64,000 bases of DNA from JASHUC01 sp963849095 (GCA_963849095.1 CAWKGA010000010.1:241964-305963); one strand, 5' to 3'. Positions 8,614 to 17,757 are shown, counted from the stretch's first letter. Notes: a model not told the origin generated them from the letters alone. Numbers and translations: made by a program.

Positions 8614-11328
8614 TCAGCTCGAATGCGGCGGGGGTGCCGGATCCGCCGACCGGCTGGCCGGCTTACCCTGGGAGGGCGGTACGGCCGGAGGCGCCGGCGG
8701 ACCCTCGCCCGAGAGGCCGGCGGGGTCCGGGATGCCAGGCGGAAGGTCGAACGTCTGCGATTCGGCCTGCGCCGCGGCATGCCGGACGTCAGCCCGTGCA
8801 GCCTCCTGCGGGGAAGGCGGCACCTGCTGGATATCGAGCGCCGCGAGGTTGATCACTGAAGGGTCGTCCCGCAGCTTGACGTAGAGCTGCCCGCCGATGG
8901 GATGCGGCACCGGCAGCGCGTACCCGGGAAACCCGTCCGGCACCTCCACGGGGTGGCTGAACTTCGCATCGGTCGACAGCGCGTCGACCAGGAACAGGTC
9001 GGAGCCGGAGAGCTTGCAAGCGAGCTCCGGCGTCGCTGGACATTTGAGCGCTCTCAGCTGCGGCAGCCGGACGAGGATGGCGAGTGGCTCCCAGGCGCCT
9101 GTGACGCCGTCGGCGACGACTCGGAACTGGAGGGGGCCGAAGGCGGAGGAGCCGAACGCCTTCTCGGGATCGAGCGTCGCGACGGCGACTTTCGAGTTCT
9201 CGAGAGTGATCGCGCCGTTCGCGAGGCTGAGCGTCGTCGAGAACGACTCGTCGGCCGTCGCGACATCGATTTGCTCGTCGTGCCGGAAGGTCGAGGGGGA
9301 CATCGCGCGCACCGAGAACGTCAGCACGGCGTCCTGCGGCAGCTCGTCCTGGTTCGCGAGCTCAATGTTGCTGCCACTGCTCAAAACGGAAGGCTCGACA
9401 CTCTTGCCGATCAGCGCCGCGCTCGGACGCGGCGTGCCCACCACGGACTCGAGCCGCAGCACGCGTCCGTCCTTCAGCGTGACCCGAACCTTCGCGCTCG
9501 TTCCCGGCGTGAGCGCCGCGGCCGCCTTCGGGTCCCGAGCGACCAGCGACAGCTCGTCCGTGGCGAGACTGGTCGAGAGGCTCGCGGGGACGAATTCAAC
9601 GTCGTCCATGGTGAGTCTCGCGACCTCATCGAGACGGCTGCCCTTCAAAACGCCCTGCGTATCTCCGGCATAGATCGTGAAGCTCTCGAGATGGCCGGCC
9701 TCCGAGAAGGCCTCGAGGGGGACCGGCTCGGGCGTGCTCGCTCCGTACTGCTTCACCAGCAGCGTCATGGAGCCCGGCTGCACTTCCTTCAGGGGCAGAT
9801 CGAGCTCCATCTCGTCGGGCTTCACCGACTTCCACTCCACTTCGAGCTCCTTGCCCGCCGGATCCTTGAGCATGATGCTGTCAACGCAGCTGATGCTCGC
9901 GGCCCGGAGATGAACCGTATCCTGCCGGCCGACGATCAGCGCTCCGTCATCGCCCGCATCGAGCTCCCACGTCTGCGTGTGCGCGTTCATCAGCTGGAAG
10001 TCGGGACCGTCGTACTTCTCGAAGCCCCAGTAGCCCCGGAGCGACCCGTGAATCGTGTCGCCGAGGCTCGCGGCGCCGAGGCGGGTGGTATCGACGACGA
10101 AGCCGCCTCGCTCGGCATCGGCCTCGGCCGGCAGCTCGATTGCCTTGCCCTGCGCTCCCGAGAGAGTGAGCGTCAAATCATGCGCATAGCCGGTGGAGAA
10201 TACGAGCGGCGCGCCCTCCACCGGCAACACGAGCGAGGTCCTCCTCGCGCAGTAGATCTGCTTGGGATCGACCGCATGGAGCGGCGGCAGTTGAGGCTGC
10301 TCCACCGCGGGAAGCGCCGTGACGAGCACCGACAAGGGATCATGGAACGACGGCGGCGCGTTGAGCGTGAGAGCGAGCCGATCTCCCTGCTGGGTCGCGA
10401 GCGCCGGAATGTATTGATACTCCGCGGTGGCGAAGGAGGCCATGATGCGCGCAATGTCGAGCACCGAGGCGACGTACGGACTGTAGTAGCCGTAGCGCAG
10501 CTGCGGCGTGTAGCTCGCCTCCATGGCGAGATCGGTCGCGGGCCCTGAGGTGAGCGCCTCGACGATCGAGGTGCTGTGGCCGTCGTTGAGAATGAGGGAG
10601 TCCTGCCCCTGCGTGAGGCAGGGAGCCTGCAACTCGGGGATCTTCGTGAGGCACTTCTGATCCACCTGGATGGCGAGGCTTCTGCCGAGGAGCGGAGCGA
10701 CCTCCTTGAGCCGGGTCGGATCGGAGTCCTCGAGCGCGTGAATCGCCGCGAGATAGCTCTCGAGACGCGAGCGGTCGAGCGTCGCTTGATTGAGGTCCTG
10801 CGACGCCCGCACGAAGGAGCCCGGGAGCCCGCGCACGGCCCCGACTAGCGTCCGGAAACCCCCACCGGTCTTCGGCGCAAGAAAGACGAGGACCTGCTGG
10901 GCGTCGGGTGGCACCGCGACGTTGATGCCCTGCGCCGCGCAGCGGCGGCTCCAGGTATTGCAGCGGAAGAACCAGCTGGGCGGAGGAGGATTGGTCGAGC
11001 CCCTCAGGAATGCCAGCACCAGGAGGTAAGGCGCCGATTGCGTCGAGGGCAAGTCGGCCTTGATCGAGAGACGGTCGCCCGGCGCGAGGTTCGGCACCTC
11101 GGAGATGGGCAGCGTCTTGCCATCGCGGGTGACCTTCACCTGGAGGGTGGGACCCGCAAGATCGAAGGGCGCCGGCTCGGCGTGCGCGGTCACCGCGCAA
11201 GAAACGACAACGGCAGCAGCGAGGAGCAGAGGATGGAATCGCGAAATCACGGCAGAACTGTAGGACAGCTTGCGGCGAGGGGAGTTTCCTGTGGATAAGT
11301 CGCCGCGATTCGAGCTGATCGCCGTCAT
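8614..11328 (-). CDS. Large exported protein of unknown function (904 aa)
   Basis: I do not recognise a family. The frame has a 30-residue basic lead followed by a clear signal peptide (FHPLLLAAAVVVSCAVTAHA), so a GTG start just before ISRFHP is also possible; neither start has a strong Shine-Dalgarno. The mature protein is rich in beta-strand-like segments, has several Cys pairs (FRCNTWSRRCA; KCLTKIPELQAPC; CPATPELACK) consistent with periplasmic disulfides, and ends in a Pro-rich low-complexity tail after residue 850. The repeated alternation of short hydrophobic strands suggests several Ig-like or lipocalin-like domains, but this is inference. It is first in a three-gene minus-strand run with an MFS transporter and a TonB-like protein. 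Confidence 0.8.
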   Translation of the reverse strand: MTAISSNRGDLSTGNSPRRKLSYSSAVISRFHPLLLAAAVVVSCAVTAHAEPAPFDLAGPTLQVKVTRDGKTLPISEVPNLAPGDRLSIKADLPSTQSAPYLLVLAFLRGSTNPPPPSWFFRCNTWSRRCAAQGINVAVPPDAQQVLVFLAPKTGGGFRTLVGAVRGLPGSFVRASQDLNQATLDRSRLESYLAAIHALEDSDPTRLKEVAPLLGRSLAIQVDQKCLTKIPELQAPCLTQGQDSLILNDGHSTSIVEALTSGPATDLAMEASYTPQLRYGYYSPYVASVLDIARIMASFATAEYQYIPALATQQGDRLALTLNAPPSFHDPLSVLVTALPAVEQPQLPPLHAVDPKQIYCARRTSLVLPVEGAPLVFSTGYAHDLTLTLSGAQGKAIELPAEADAERGGFVVDTTRLGAASLGDTIHGSLRGYWGFEKYDGPDFQLMNAHTQTWELDAGDDGALIVGRQDTVHLRAASISCVDSIMLKDPAGKELEVEWKSVKPDEMELDLPLKEVQPGSMTLLVKQYGASTPEPVPLEAFSEAGHLESFTIYAGDTQGVLKGSRLDEVARLTMDDVEFVPASLSTSLATDELSLVARDPKAAAALTPGTSAKVRVTLKDGRVLRLESVVGTPRPSAALIGKSVEPSVLSSGSNIELANQDELPQDAVLTFSVRAMSPSTFRHDEQIDVATADESFSTTLSLANGAITLENSKVAVATLDPEKAFGSSAFGPLQFRVVADGVTGAWEPLAILVRLPQLRALKCPATPELACKLSGSDLFLVDALSTDAKFSHPVEVPDGFPGYALPVPHPIGGQLYVKLRDDPSVINLAALDIQQVPPSPQEAARADVRHAAAQAESQTFDLPPGIPDPAGLSGEGPPAPPAVPPSQGKPASRSADPAPPPHSS

Positions 11329-11539
11329 TCGCCCCCCTGGCCCATGGCACGTCCAAGTCCGATTGATGTCGCACCACGACCTTAGGGGACTCGCCCGCGA
11401 CCCGTCAAGTGACGTGTGTGATAGGGAACGCGACCGCTCCGATGCGCGAATGGCGTGCTATTGCAGCGCCGAAGTCCGCTCGCCAGCGGCATTCCTCTGC
11501 ATAGGTTACGCCGCTACCAAATACCGTTAGTCTTCGGTA

Positions 11540-12970
11540 TTGCTCCGAGTCCAGCCCGCCGCCGTGACACATCTGTCATTCGTCCCCTCCTTCGCAACGG
11601 TGTTCGTGGTCATTTATCTGACCAGCGCGGTCGCCGCCGCCCTGCATGCCTTGCTGACGAAACCCGATCCGCGCAGCGCGCTGTGCTGGATCGCCGTGTG
11701 CTGGATATTCCCGCTCGTCGGATCGGTGCTGTACTGGATCCTCGGCGTCAATCTCATCAGAAGACGCGGGAATCCCCAGCGCGCTCGGCCACCGACCGAA
11801 TCGCCGCGGCTGCCGTCATCCGCGGAATCACATTCCTTGGGCGCCTTGGCCCTTGCCGGCGACGCTCTGACGCCATGCCGCATAGTGGACGGCAATTTCC
11901 TCGAGCCGCTCCACGAGGGCGAAGTGGCCTTCCCCAGGATGTTGCAAGCCATCGATGCCGCTGCGCACACGGTGTGGCTGGCAACCTACATTTTTCAGAC
12001 CGACGAAGCAGGCCGCAAATTCGTGAGCTCCCTGCAGGCGGCCGTCGCGCGAGGGGTGCGGGTTCGCGCGCTAGTGGATGGGATCGGCGAATGGTACAGC
12101 TGGCCGCACGTCGTGCCGCTCCTGCGACGCGCAGGCGTACCTGCAGAGCGATTCCTGCCACCGCGGCTCATTCCGCCGAATCTATCCTTGAACTGCCGCA
12201 ATCATCGCAAGATTCTGATCGTTGACGGTCACGAGGCCTTCATCGGTGGAATGAACCTGGGCGGTCGCGAAATCGCCGGCTCGACCGGCCGGCGCATGGC
12301 GGACATTCATTTCTCGCTGCATGGCCCCATCGTCCGGCAGCTCGCCGCCACCTTTGCCGACGATTGGCTGTTCGTCTGCTGCGAACAGCTGCAAATTCCA
12401 GCGCCGACTTCCGCCGCCGGGCCGGCGAGGTGCAGGGTGGTGACCGGCGGTCCGGATGAGGACGCCGACAAGCTCCTGCTCCTCATTCTGACGGCCCTTT
12501 CCATTGCGCAGCGTCAGATCCTGATCATGACGCCCTACTTCATCCCACCGCCGGAGCTCGTGGCTGCACTCCAGGCGGCGGCACTGCGCGGGGTCGAGGT
12601 CTGCATCGTGCTGCCGCGACATAGCAATTTGCATTACGTCGATTGGGCGTCCTTGCACTGGCTGCCGCCCCTGATCGCCCGCGGCGTGCGCGTCCATTTT
12701 CAAGAGCCCCCCTTCTCGCACGCCAAGCTGCTCGTCATTGACGGACAATACGCCCAGATCGGCTCGGTCAATGTCGACACGCGCAGCCTGCGGCTGAATT
12801 GCGAGATCGCCGTCGAGGTGTTCGACGCGGCGCTGTGCGCCGCACTCGTGGCCGTCATCGAGAAAGCCGCCAGTACCGCGCCCCCACTGAGACCTGGGAG
12901 CCTCAACGAGGGATCGCTGGTCACACGCATCCGCAACAGCCTGGCGTGGCTGATTTCTCCTTACCTCTGA
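11540..12970 (+). CDS. cls: Cardiolipin synthase, phospholipase D family
   Basis: 476 aa: two N-terminal membrane helices (about residues 15-35 and 48-68), then two phospholipase-D repeats with complete HKD motifs, HRKILIVDGHEAFIGGMN and HAKLLVIDGQYAQIGSVN. This is the arrangement of bacterial cardiolipin synthases, which join two phosphatidylglycerols (or PG and PE) at the inner membrane. The initiation site is uncertain: an in-frame GTG ten codons downstream would also give an intact first helix. An S1/P1 nuclease gene follows after 14 bp. Confidence 0.9.
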   Translation: MLRVQPAAVTHLSFVPSFATVFVVIYLTSAVAAALHALLTKPDPRSALCWIAVCWIFPLVGSVLYWILGVNLIRRRGNPQRARPPTESPRLPSSAESHSLGALALAGDALTPCRIVDGNFLEPLHEGEVAFPRMLQAIDAAAHTVWLATYIFQTDEAGRKFVSSLQAAVARGVRVRALVDGIGEWYSWPHVVPLLRRAGVPAERFLPPRLIPPNLSLNCRNHRKILIVDGHEAFIGGMNLGGREIAGSTGRRMADIHFSLHGPIVRQLAATFADDWLFVCCEQLQIPAPTSAAGPARCRVVTGGPDEDADKLLLLILTALSIAQRQILIMTPYFIPPPELVAALQAAALRGVEVCIVLPRHSNLHYVDWASLHWLPPLIARGVRVHFQEPPFSHAKLLVIDGQYAQIGSVNVDTRSLRLNCEIAVEVFDAALCAALVAVIEKAASTAPPLRPGSLNEGSLVTRIRNSLAWLISPYL

Positions 12971-12984
12971 GCCGCGGGGTGGAT

Positions 12985-13851
12985 ATGAAACACCTGCTTG
13001 CCTGGGGACTCGGTGCGCTGCTGCTCACGTCCGGGTCTTCCGCATGGGCGTGGGGAACCCAGGGGCATCGCACGATCGGCGCAATCGCGGACCGGCTTCT
13101 CAGTCCGCGCGCGCACGCAGCGGTCGACTCTTTGCTCCAGGGCGACCTCGACAGGTCCGGCGAGCGCTCTCACCGAACGACGCTGGAAGAGGTCTCGACC
13201 TGGGCGGACGAGATCCGCGGCACACCGGCGGCGCACTCCACGTGGCACTACGACGACATCCCGGTCTGCGGCAAGGCCCGGCGGGCCGAGTACTGCCCCA
13301 ACGGGCAGTGCAACACCACGCAGCTGAAGCGCATGCTCACCATTGTTTCCGATACCCGCGCCACGCACCAGGAGCGTAACGAGGCCCTCAAATGGGTCGT
13401 ACACCTGGTGGGCGACATCCATCAGCCGCTGCACGCTGCGGACAATGACGATCGCGGGGGAAACGATGTCGCCGTCGTGCTCGCTGGCGTGCGAACGCGA
13501 AGGCGGATGGACCTGCATGGCGTCTGGGACAACCAGCTCGTGCGCCTGGCGCTGCAGACGAGAAACACCCGACGACCGCCGGATGATATCGACGCCCTTG
13601 CCGCCGAGGCCGCGCGCCTCGTTCGCTTGCGAGGGCAAGGGACACCGGACTCCTGGGCGCTGGAATCCAATCGGCTGGCGCGCGACGTGGCCTACCACTA
13701 TCCACAGTTCGCGTGCGACGCGGTTCCCACCGGCATCGTCGTCCTCGATGCCGGCTATCAGCGAGCCGCGGAGATAGTTGTGCGCGAGCAGCTGCTCCTT
13801 GCCGGAGGGCGGCTCGCCGGCCTGCTCAATCGGACCTTCGCGAGCCCCTAG
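12985..13851 (+). CDS. S1/P1-type zinc-dependent nuclease
   Basis: 288 aa with a signal peptide ending ASSAWA-like just before the mature N-terminus WGTQGHR, which matters because in this family the N-terminal Trp amine and carbonyl ligate zinc. Further zinc-binding segments are visible: STWHYDDIP, VVHLVGDIHQPLHA, DRGGNDV and DLHGVWDN. Known members cleave single-stranded DNA/RNA and remove 3' phosphates; a secreted or periplasmic location is expected. The ATG at 12985 is used because it directly precedes the signal peptide; a longer frame upstream overlaps the cls coding region in another frame. Confidence 0.9.
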   Translation: MKHLLAWGLGALLLTSGSSAWAWGTQGHRTIGAIADRLLSPRAHAAVDSLLQGDLDRSGERSHRTTLEEVSTWADEIRGTPAAHSTWHYDDIPVCGKARRAEYCPNGQCNTTQLKRMLTIVSDTRATHQERNEALKWVVHLVGDIHQPLHAADNDDRGGNDVAVVLAGVRTRRRMDLHGVWDNQLVRLALQTRNTRRPPDDIDALAAEAARLVRLRGQGTPDSWALESNRLARDVAYHYPQFACDAVPTGIVVLDAGYQRAAEIVVREQLLLAGGRLAGLLNRTFASP

Positions 13852-13862
13852 CTCTGACCCCG

Positions 13863-14435
13863 TCACAAACCGTGGCGAGCAGCGCGAACGAGGAAAACGA
13901 CGCCGAGGACGAGGAACAGGACGCTGGCCGCGTAGTGGATCGCCTTGAGGGGCAGTCGGTCCGAGAAGGCCTTCCCGAGAAACACAACCGGCGCATTGGC
14001 GAGCAGCATGCCGGTCGTCGTGCCGGCGACCACCGCGAACAGATTGGAATAGGCGGCGGCGAGTGCGACCGTCGCGATCTGCGTCTTGTCGCCCATCTCG
14101 GCCATGAAGAACGCCACGACGGTTGTCGCGAAGGCGCCCATGCGGCGCACCCCCCCGGGGCCCTCTTCCAGCTTGTCGGGCTTCAGCGTCCAGAGTGCCA
14201 TGCCGATCAGGCTCACACCGACGATGGCGTCGAGCAGCGAGGGTGTCAGAAGCCGGCCGGCCCGCACGCCGATAATTCCTGCGAGGGCATGATTGGCCAG
14301 CGTGGCGCACAGCACGCCGGCGAGAATGGGCCAGGGCTTGCGGTAGCGCGCAGCCAGCATCAACGCGAGCAGCTGCGTTCGATCTCCCATCTCGGCGACC
14401 GTGACCGTTGAAAGCGAGACGAGAAAGGATTCCAA
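13863..14435 (-). CDS. TMEM165/GDT1 (UPF0016) family cation transporter
   Basis: 190 aa, six predicted helices in two homologous halves, each with the family signature: EMGDRTQLLALMLAARY in the first and EMGDKTQIATVALAA in the second. The family exports or exchanges Mn2+ or Ca2+ for protons. The start is a TTG (14435) preceded by GGAG at about -6. I looked for a yybP-ykoY manganese riboswitch in the 112-bp leader; a GCGAGACC element is present but the diagnostic 5' half is not. Convergent with the nuclease gene, 11 bp apart. Confidence 0.9.
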   Translation of the reverse strand: MESFLVSLSTVTVAEMGDRTQLLALMLAARYRKPWPILAGVLCATLANHALAGIIGVRAGRLLTPSLLDAIVGVSLIGMALWTLKPDKLEEGPGGVRRMGAFATTVVAFFMAEMGDKTQIATVALAAAYSNLFAVVAGTTTGMLLANAPVVFLGKAFSDRLPLKAIHYAASVLFLVLGVVFLVRAARHGL

Positions 14436-14547
14436 GGGGGCTCCAGGCCGAGCGGCGACGGACCCACGGCGGAGCCCCCCACCGCTCGCACGAGGGTCCT
14501 GCCGCTGGTCTCGCTATAAGGCTACGCTTGGCAACTCACGTACGCAC

Positions 14548-15558
14548 TCACGAGCCGCGGCCTCCCTGGCGCCGGTGAGCGAGGGCGGCCGCGTTGGCGA
14601 CGCGCATGGGCGCGCCGCGCGCGAACGCGCTCACCTCCTCCACCGTATCCGAGTAGAAGGCGCTCAGGGTCTCGCGGGTGACGTAGCCGAGGTGCGGGGT
14701 GACGGTGACGTTGTCGAGCGTGCGGAAAGGATGGTCGGCGGCCGGCGGTTCCTCATCGAACACGTCGAGGCCCGCTCCGGCGATCCGGCCCGCGCGCAAT
14801 GTGGCGATCAGATCGGCCTCCACCACGATCGGTCCGCGCGAGGTATTGATCAAATAAGCGTCCGGCTTCATCAGGCCGAGCTCGCGCGCGGTGACCAGGC
14901 CCCGCGTACGCTCGCTCAAGCGGACGTGAATCGAGACCACGTCGGCAAGCCGGAACAGATCGTCTTTGTCGACACGCCTGACGCCCACCGCCTGGGCCGC
15001 CTCCGCCGTCAGGTTCTGGCTCCACGCGACGACCGTCATCCCGAAGACACGGCCGATTTCCGCCATCCGCTTGCCGATGCGGCCGAGCCCGAGGAGGCCC
15101 AGTGTCCGGCCGCCGAGCGTCACCCCGACGGTGCTCTGCCACCCGCCTTCGCGCATCCGCAGGCTCTCGTGGCTCATATGCCGCACCGTCGCGATGAGCA
15201 AGCCCCAGGTCAGCTCCGGGGTGCCCTGCGCGGCGCGGACCATCGCCGGGTTGCCGGAGTCGGAATGGCAGACGACGATCCCGAGCTCCGTCGCCGCGGC
15301 CATGTCGAGGTTGGGGAGCGAGGACCCGATGATGGTGATCAGCTTGAGATTCGGCAACCGCTCGAGGAGGCTGCGGGGCAGACTCATCCGCTCGCGGATC
15401 GTGCAGAGCACCTCGAAGGGTCGTAGGATCTCGGCCGCCTCGCTTTGCGAGAGGTGCCGGTCGAAAACACTGAGCTCCGCCTGATCGTCGAGGGACGACC
15501 AGTCCGCGGACTCAAGGGCGATGTGGGCGTAATCGTCGAGGATGGCGACTTTCAGCAC
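14548..15558 (-). CDS. D-2-hydroxyacid dehydrogenase
   Basis: From the GTG at 15558 (GAAGGA Shine-Dalgarno about 9 nt upstream) this is 336 aa. It has the NAD-binding GLGRIG motif, and the catalytic Arg (NTSRGPIV), Glu (FDEEPP) and His (TPHLGYVT) of the D-isomer-specific 2-hydroxyacid dehydrogenases. Such enzymes reduce 2-keto acids to D-2-hydroxyacids with NADH. Divergent from the LigW-like gene with 59 bp between starts, so they may share regulation. The specific keto acid is unknown; reduction of an aromatic side-chain keto acid is a speculation based only on position. Confidence 0.88.
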   Translation of the reverse strand: MLKVAILDDYAHIALESADWSSLDDQAELSVFDRHLSQSEAAEILRPFEVLCTIRERMSLPRSLLERLPNLKLITIIGSSLPNLDMAAATELGIVVCHSDSGNPAMVRAAQGTPELTWGLLIATVRHMSHESLRMREGGWQSTVGVTLGGRTLGLLGLGRIGKRMAEIGRVFGMTVVAWSQNLTAEAAQAVGVRRVDKDDLFRLADVVSIHVRLSERTRGLVTARELGLMKPDAYLINTSRGPIVVEADLIATLRAGRIAGAGLDVFDEEPPAADHPFRTLDNVTVTPHLGYVTRETLSAFYSDTVEEVSAFARGAPMRVANAAALAHRRQGGRGS

Positions 15559-15617
15559 GGTGCAAGTCCTTCTTCGGGGGCGGGCGCCCGATCTTAAACA
15601 ACCTGGAGGCGTCGAGC

Positions 15618-16715
15618 ATGTCGAACACGGACACGAGAGCGGATCGCGGCACACGCGGGCTCGCGCCGGCGAGCCGAGCGATCGACCGTCACGCACCGTA
15701 CCTCAGAATCGCGACCGAGGAAGCCTGGAGCATCCCGGAGATCGTCGAGGCCCAGCTGAGGCTCCTCGCGAGCCCCCGCGCTCCCGACGATACGTCGCTC
15801 CGCATGGCCGGCATGTTCGCAAAGCTCCCCGCCCTTCAGGAGCAGCTCCAGGACATCGGCGAGAAGCGCATCGGGCGGATGGACGAGCTCGGCATCGACA
15901 AGCAGCTGTTGCTGCTCACCGCGCCCGGCGTTCAGGTCCTCGATCCGGATGAAGGCACCGCCCTCGCCCGGCTCGCGAACGACCGACTCGCCGTGGCCTG
16001 CCGCCGCCATCCCGACCGCTTCGCAGGGTTGACCGTGTTCGCTCCGCAGAACGTCAAGGCCGCGGTAGCCGAGATCGAGCGCGGGATAAAGACGCTCGGC
16101 ATGAAAGGCGCGGTGCTCAACTCGCACACGCGCGGACATTATCTCGATGAGCCCGCCTACCTGCCGATCCTCGAGGCGCTGGAGGCGAACGACGCCGCAC
16201 TCTATATTCATCCGACGATCCCGCCCAAAGAATGGTCCCAGCCATACGAGTTCAGGGGTATGACGGGCGCTCTCGGGGGTTTCAGCCACGAGGTGTGGGT
16301 GCACACCATGGGCCTCATCCTGTCGGGAGCGTTCGACCGCTTCCCGAAGCTGCGCCTGGTGATCGGCCACATGGGCGAGGGTATGCCGCTGCTGCTCTAC
16401 CGCTTCGACTGGATGCAGAGCAACGCGGACGGCCGCTCGGGGCTGCGCGGTGGCGCTCCTCCCGTCACCCTTCGCCACCCGATCTCCTACTACTTCAAGC
16501 ACAACATCTGGATCACGACGAGCGGGCAGGGCTGGGAGCCGTCCGTCAAGTTCTGCATGGAGGTGCTCGGCCCGGACCGCGTGCTCTACGCGATGGACTA
16601 CCCCTACCAGCAATCGGCGGACGAGTGCGCGGCCTACGATGCGTTCGACTTGAGTCCCGAGCACAAGAAGATGCTGATGCAGACCAATGCGGAGTGGGTC
16701 TTTCGCCTGAAATGA
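15618..16715 (+). CDS. ligW: LigW-like 5-carboxyvanillate decarboxylase (amidohydrolase superfamily)
   Basis: 365 aa. The N-terminal YLRIATEEAW, central LNSHTRGHYLDE and LYIHP, the GHMGEGMPLLLYR segment, AMDYPYQQSADE and the ending QTNAEWVF closely parallel LigW of Sphingobium, the Mn-dependent decarboxylase turning 5-carboxyvanillate into vanillate in biphenyl-lignin breakdown. The metal ligands Glu (TEEAW), His (YIHP) and Asp (MDYPY) are present. Gamma-resorcylate and other dihydroxybenzoate decarboxylases are the alternative. Vanillate demethylation and ring cleavage would be needed; galA is 9 kb away. Single gene, followed immediately by a palindromic repeat. Confidence 0.82.
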   Translation: MSNTDTRADRGTRGLAPASRAIDRHAPYLRIATEEAWSIPEIVEAQLRLLASPRAPDDTSLRMAGMFAKLPALQEQLQDIGEKRIGRMDELGIDKQLLLLTAPGVQVLDPDEGTALARLANDRLAVACRRHPDRFAGLTVFAPQNVKAAVAEIERGIKTLGMKGAVLNSHTRGHYLDEPAYLPILEALEANDAALYIHPTIPPKEWSQPYEFRGMTGALGGFSHEVWVHTMGLILSGAFDRFPKLRLVIGHMGEGMPLLLYRFDWMQSNADGRSGLRGGAPPVTLRHPISYYFKHNIWITTSGQGWEPSVKFCMEVLGPDRVLYAMDYPYQQSADECAAYDAFDLSPEHKKMLMQTNAEWVFRLK

Positions 16716-16722
16716 GGAGGTG

Positions 16723-16740
16723 ACGTTTCCGCGGAAACGT
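16723..16740. repeat. Palindromic repeat, copy 1
   Basis: ACGTTTCCGCGGAAACGT is a perfect 18-bp palindrome starting 7 bp after the ligW stop. A second near-identical copy lies at 17943-17960. The two bracket the RES-Xre pair. There is no T-tract, so it is not a classical intrinsic terminator; a REP-like element or protein-binding site is more likely. Confidence 0.75.
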
Positions 16741-16800
16741 TCGAATGCGCAGCGCTCGGCCCATCAGGAAACGGCCAGATCGCTATCAAAGTACAGCGGC

Positions 16801-17295
16801 TCACTTGTGGCGCTTGTGAGTGAGCGCGGCTTCGTAGGCTGCCTTGATCCGTGGGTCATAGTTGAAGGGCATCGGCCCGCGCATCCAACGAAGATCGAAC
16901 GCCGGGTGGGCCGGATTGAGCAAAGCGTTGTATTCCATCGGGATGATGGCGCTCCGCACGAGCAAGGCAGCGGAGCGTTGCTCCGTGAGCCAGCGGTCCC
17001 CGTACGCTCTGGTTGAGGGTGTCGCGGAGTCCGCATTCCAGTCCGCGGGATAGCCTTGCGCACGCTCGATGAGTTCGTCGTGGATCGTGACCTCGAAGTA
17101 ATTCAGCTGCGTCAGTGCTCGAAGCGAATGCGCATGCACGAGCTTCTCGAGCGATGCGAGTGCGAGCGACTCCGATGTGTAAACGATCCTGCGACCCTGG
17201 GTATGCCAGCGGCCGGAGGCATAGACTCCCCCTAGCCCGCTGAAAGCCTGTTCCACGGTTGGCCGGCTCGTATCCTCGAGCCGGAAGAACCTCAC
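16801..17295 (-). CDS. RES-domain toxin
   Basis: 164 aa from a GTG (17295) that overlaps the antitoxin stop (GTGA). RES toxins are ADP-ribosyltransferase-fold enzymes that deplete NAD+. The family's Arg-Glu-Ser pattern can be followed: the Arg-rich GGRW-like segment (here SGRWHTQGRRIVYTSES, including YTSES) and the conserved SLEKLVHA helix just after, with the late LLVRSAIIP and NYLLNPAHP-like (NALLNPAHPAF) segments. The length is normal for the family. It is translated from the same message as the Xre antitoxin upstream, as in characterised RES-Xre loci such as MbcTA/ParST. Confidence 0.88.
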   Translation of the reverse strand: MRFFRLEDTSRPTVEQAFSGLGGVYASGRWHTQGRRIVYTSESLALASLEKLVHAHSLRALTQLNYFEVTIHDELIERAQGYPADWNADSATPSTRAYGDRWLTEQRSAALLVRSAIIPMEYNALLNPAHPAFDLRWMRGPMPFNYDPRIKAAYEAALTHKRHK

Positions 17296-17693
17296 AGGTA
17301 GACGCCCCAGGTCACCGCTCGGATGACGTTGAGTACTTGGGCGGCACCGATCTCGGTATCCAGGAGCTCGATGGGGCGGTGGCCCCCGAGTGCAACGGCG
17401 GGCGCGTTCAGCCAGTGCCGCGCCTCGTCTTGATCGCCGCGGCACATGGCCGTCGCTTCCTCGAATATCCGATAGACCCGCAGGAGCCGCTCGGCTTCCT
17501 CACCGTGTAGCGTCGTGCGCCGCTGTAGCGTACGGGGATTGAGTTTCAAGAGCTCGGCGAGCTCGTGCTTACCCATCCCGATCAGTGACGCGACGAAGGC
17601 CCACATGCGCACCGGTAGTCCGCGGCGAATTCGCGCGACCTGGTTCAGCGGCTCCGAGCGCGTGAGCGTCTCGAGCGTTGCGGCGATGTCCAT
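17292..17693 (-). CDS. Xre/MbcA/ParS-type antitoxin
   Basis: 133 aa. The N-terminal half carries a helix-turn-helix (IGMGKHELAELLKLNPRTLQRR, residues about 38-59), and the C-terminal half the DUF2384 toxin-binding domain (WLNAPAVALGGHRPIELLDTEIGAAQVLNVI). It should bind and neutralise the RES toxin and repress the operon. Start ATG at 17693. Upstream, at 17715-17733 and 17736-17757, are inverted repeats that could be its operator. Confidence 0.9.
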   Translation of the reverse strand: MDIAATLETLTRSEPLNQVARIRRGLPVRMWAFVASLIGMGKHELAELLKLNPRTLQRRTTLHGEEAERLLRVYRIFEEATAMCRGDQDEARHWLNAPAVALGGHRPIELLDTEIGAAQVLNVIRAVTWGVYL

Positions 17694-17714
17694 GCTCGAT
17701 ACCTCATCAGACAG

Positions 17715-17757
17715 GTGACCGATACGATGTCACATTTTGTCCGGTCGCGACGACAAA
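17715..17757. promoter_or_regulatory. Putative operator for the RES-Xre operon
   Basis: Two adjacent inverted repeats lie 22-64 bp upstream of the antitoxin start: GTGAC-N9-GTCAC (17715-17733) and TTTGTC-N10-GACAAA (17736-17757). Spacing and position fit an autoregulatory Xre operator. No -10/-35 pair is confident. The 323-bp stretch from the antitoxin to the cytochrome gene has otherwise only the second palindrome and no credible gene. Confidence 0.4.

Noticed and set aside
14436..14547. Possible yybP-ykoY manganese riboswitch upstream of the TMEM165/GDT1 gene
   Set aside because: A GCGAGACC element is present, but the diagnostic 5' GGGGAGUAG half and a continuous P1 stem are not visible in the 112-bp leader.
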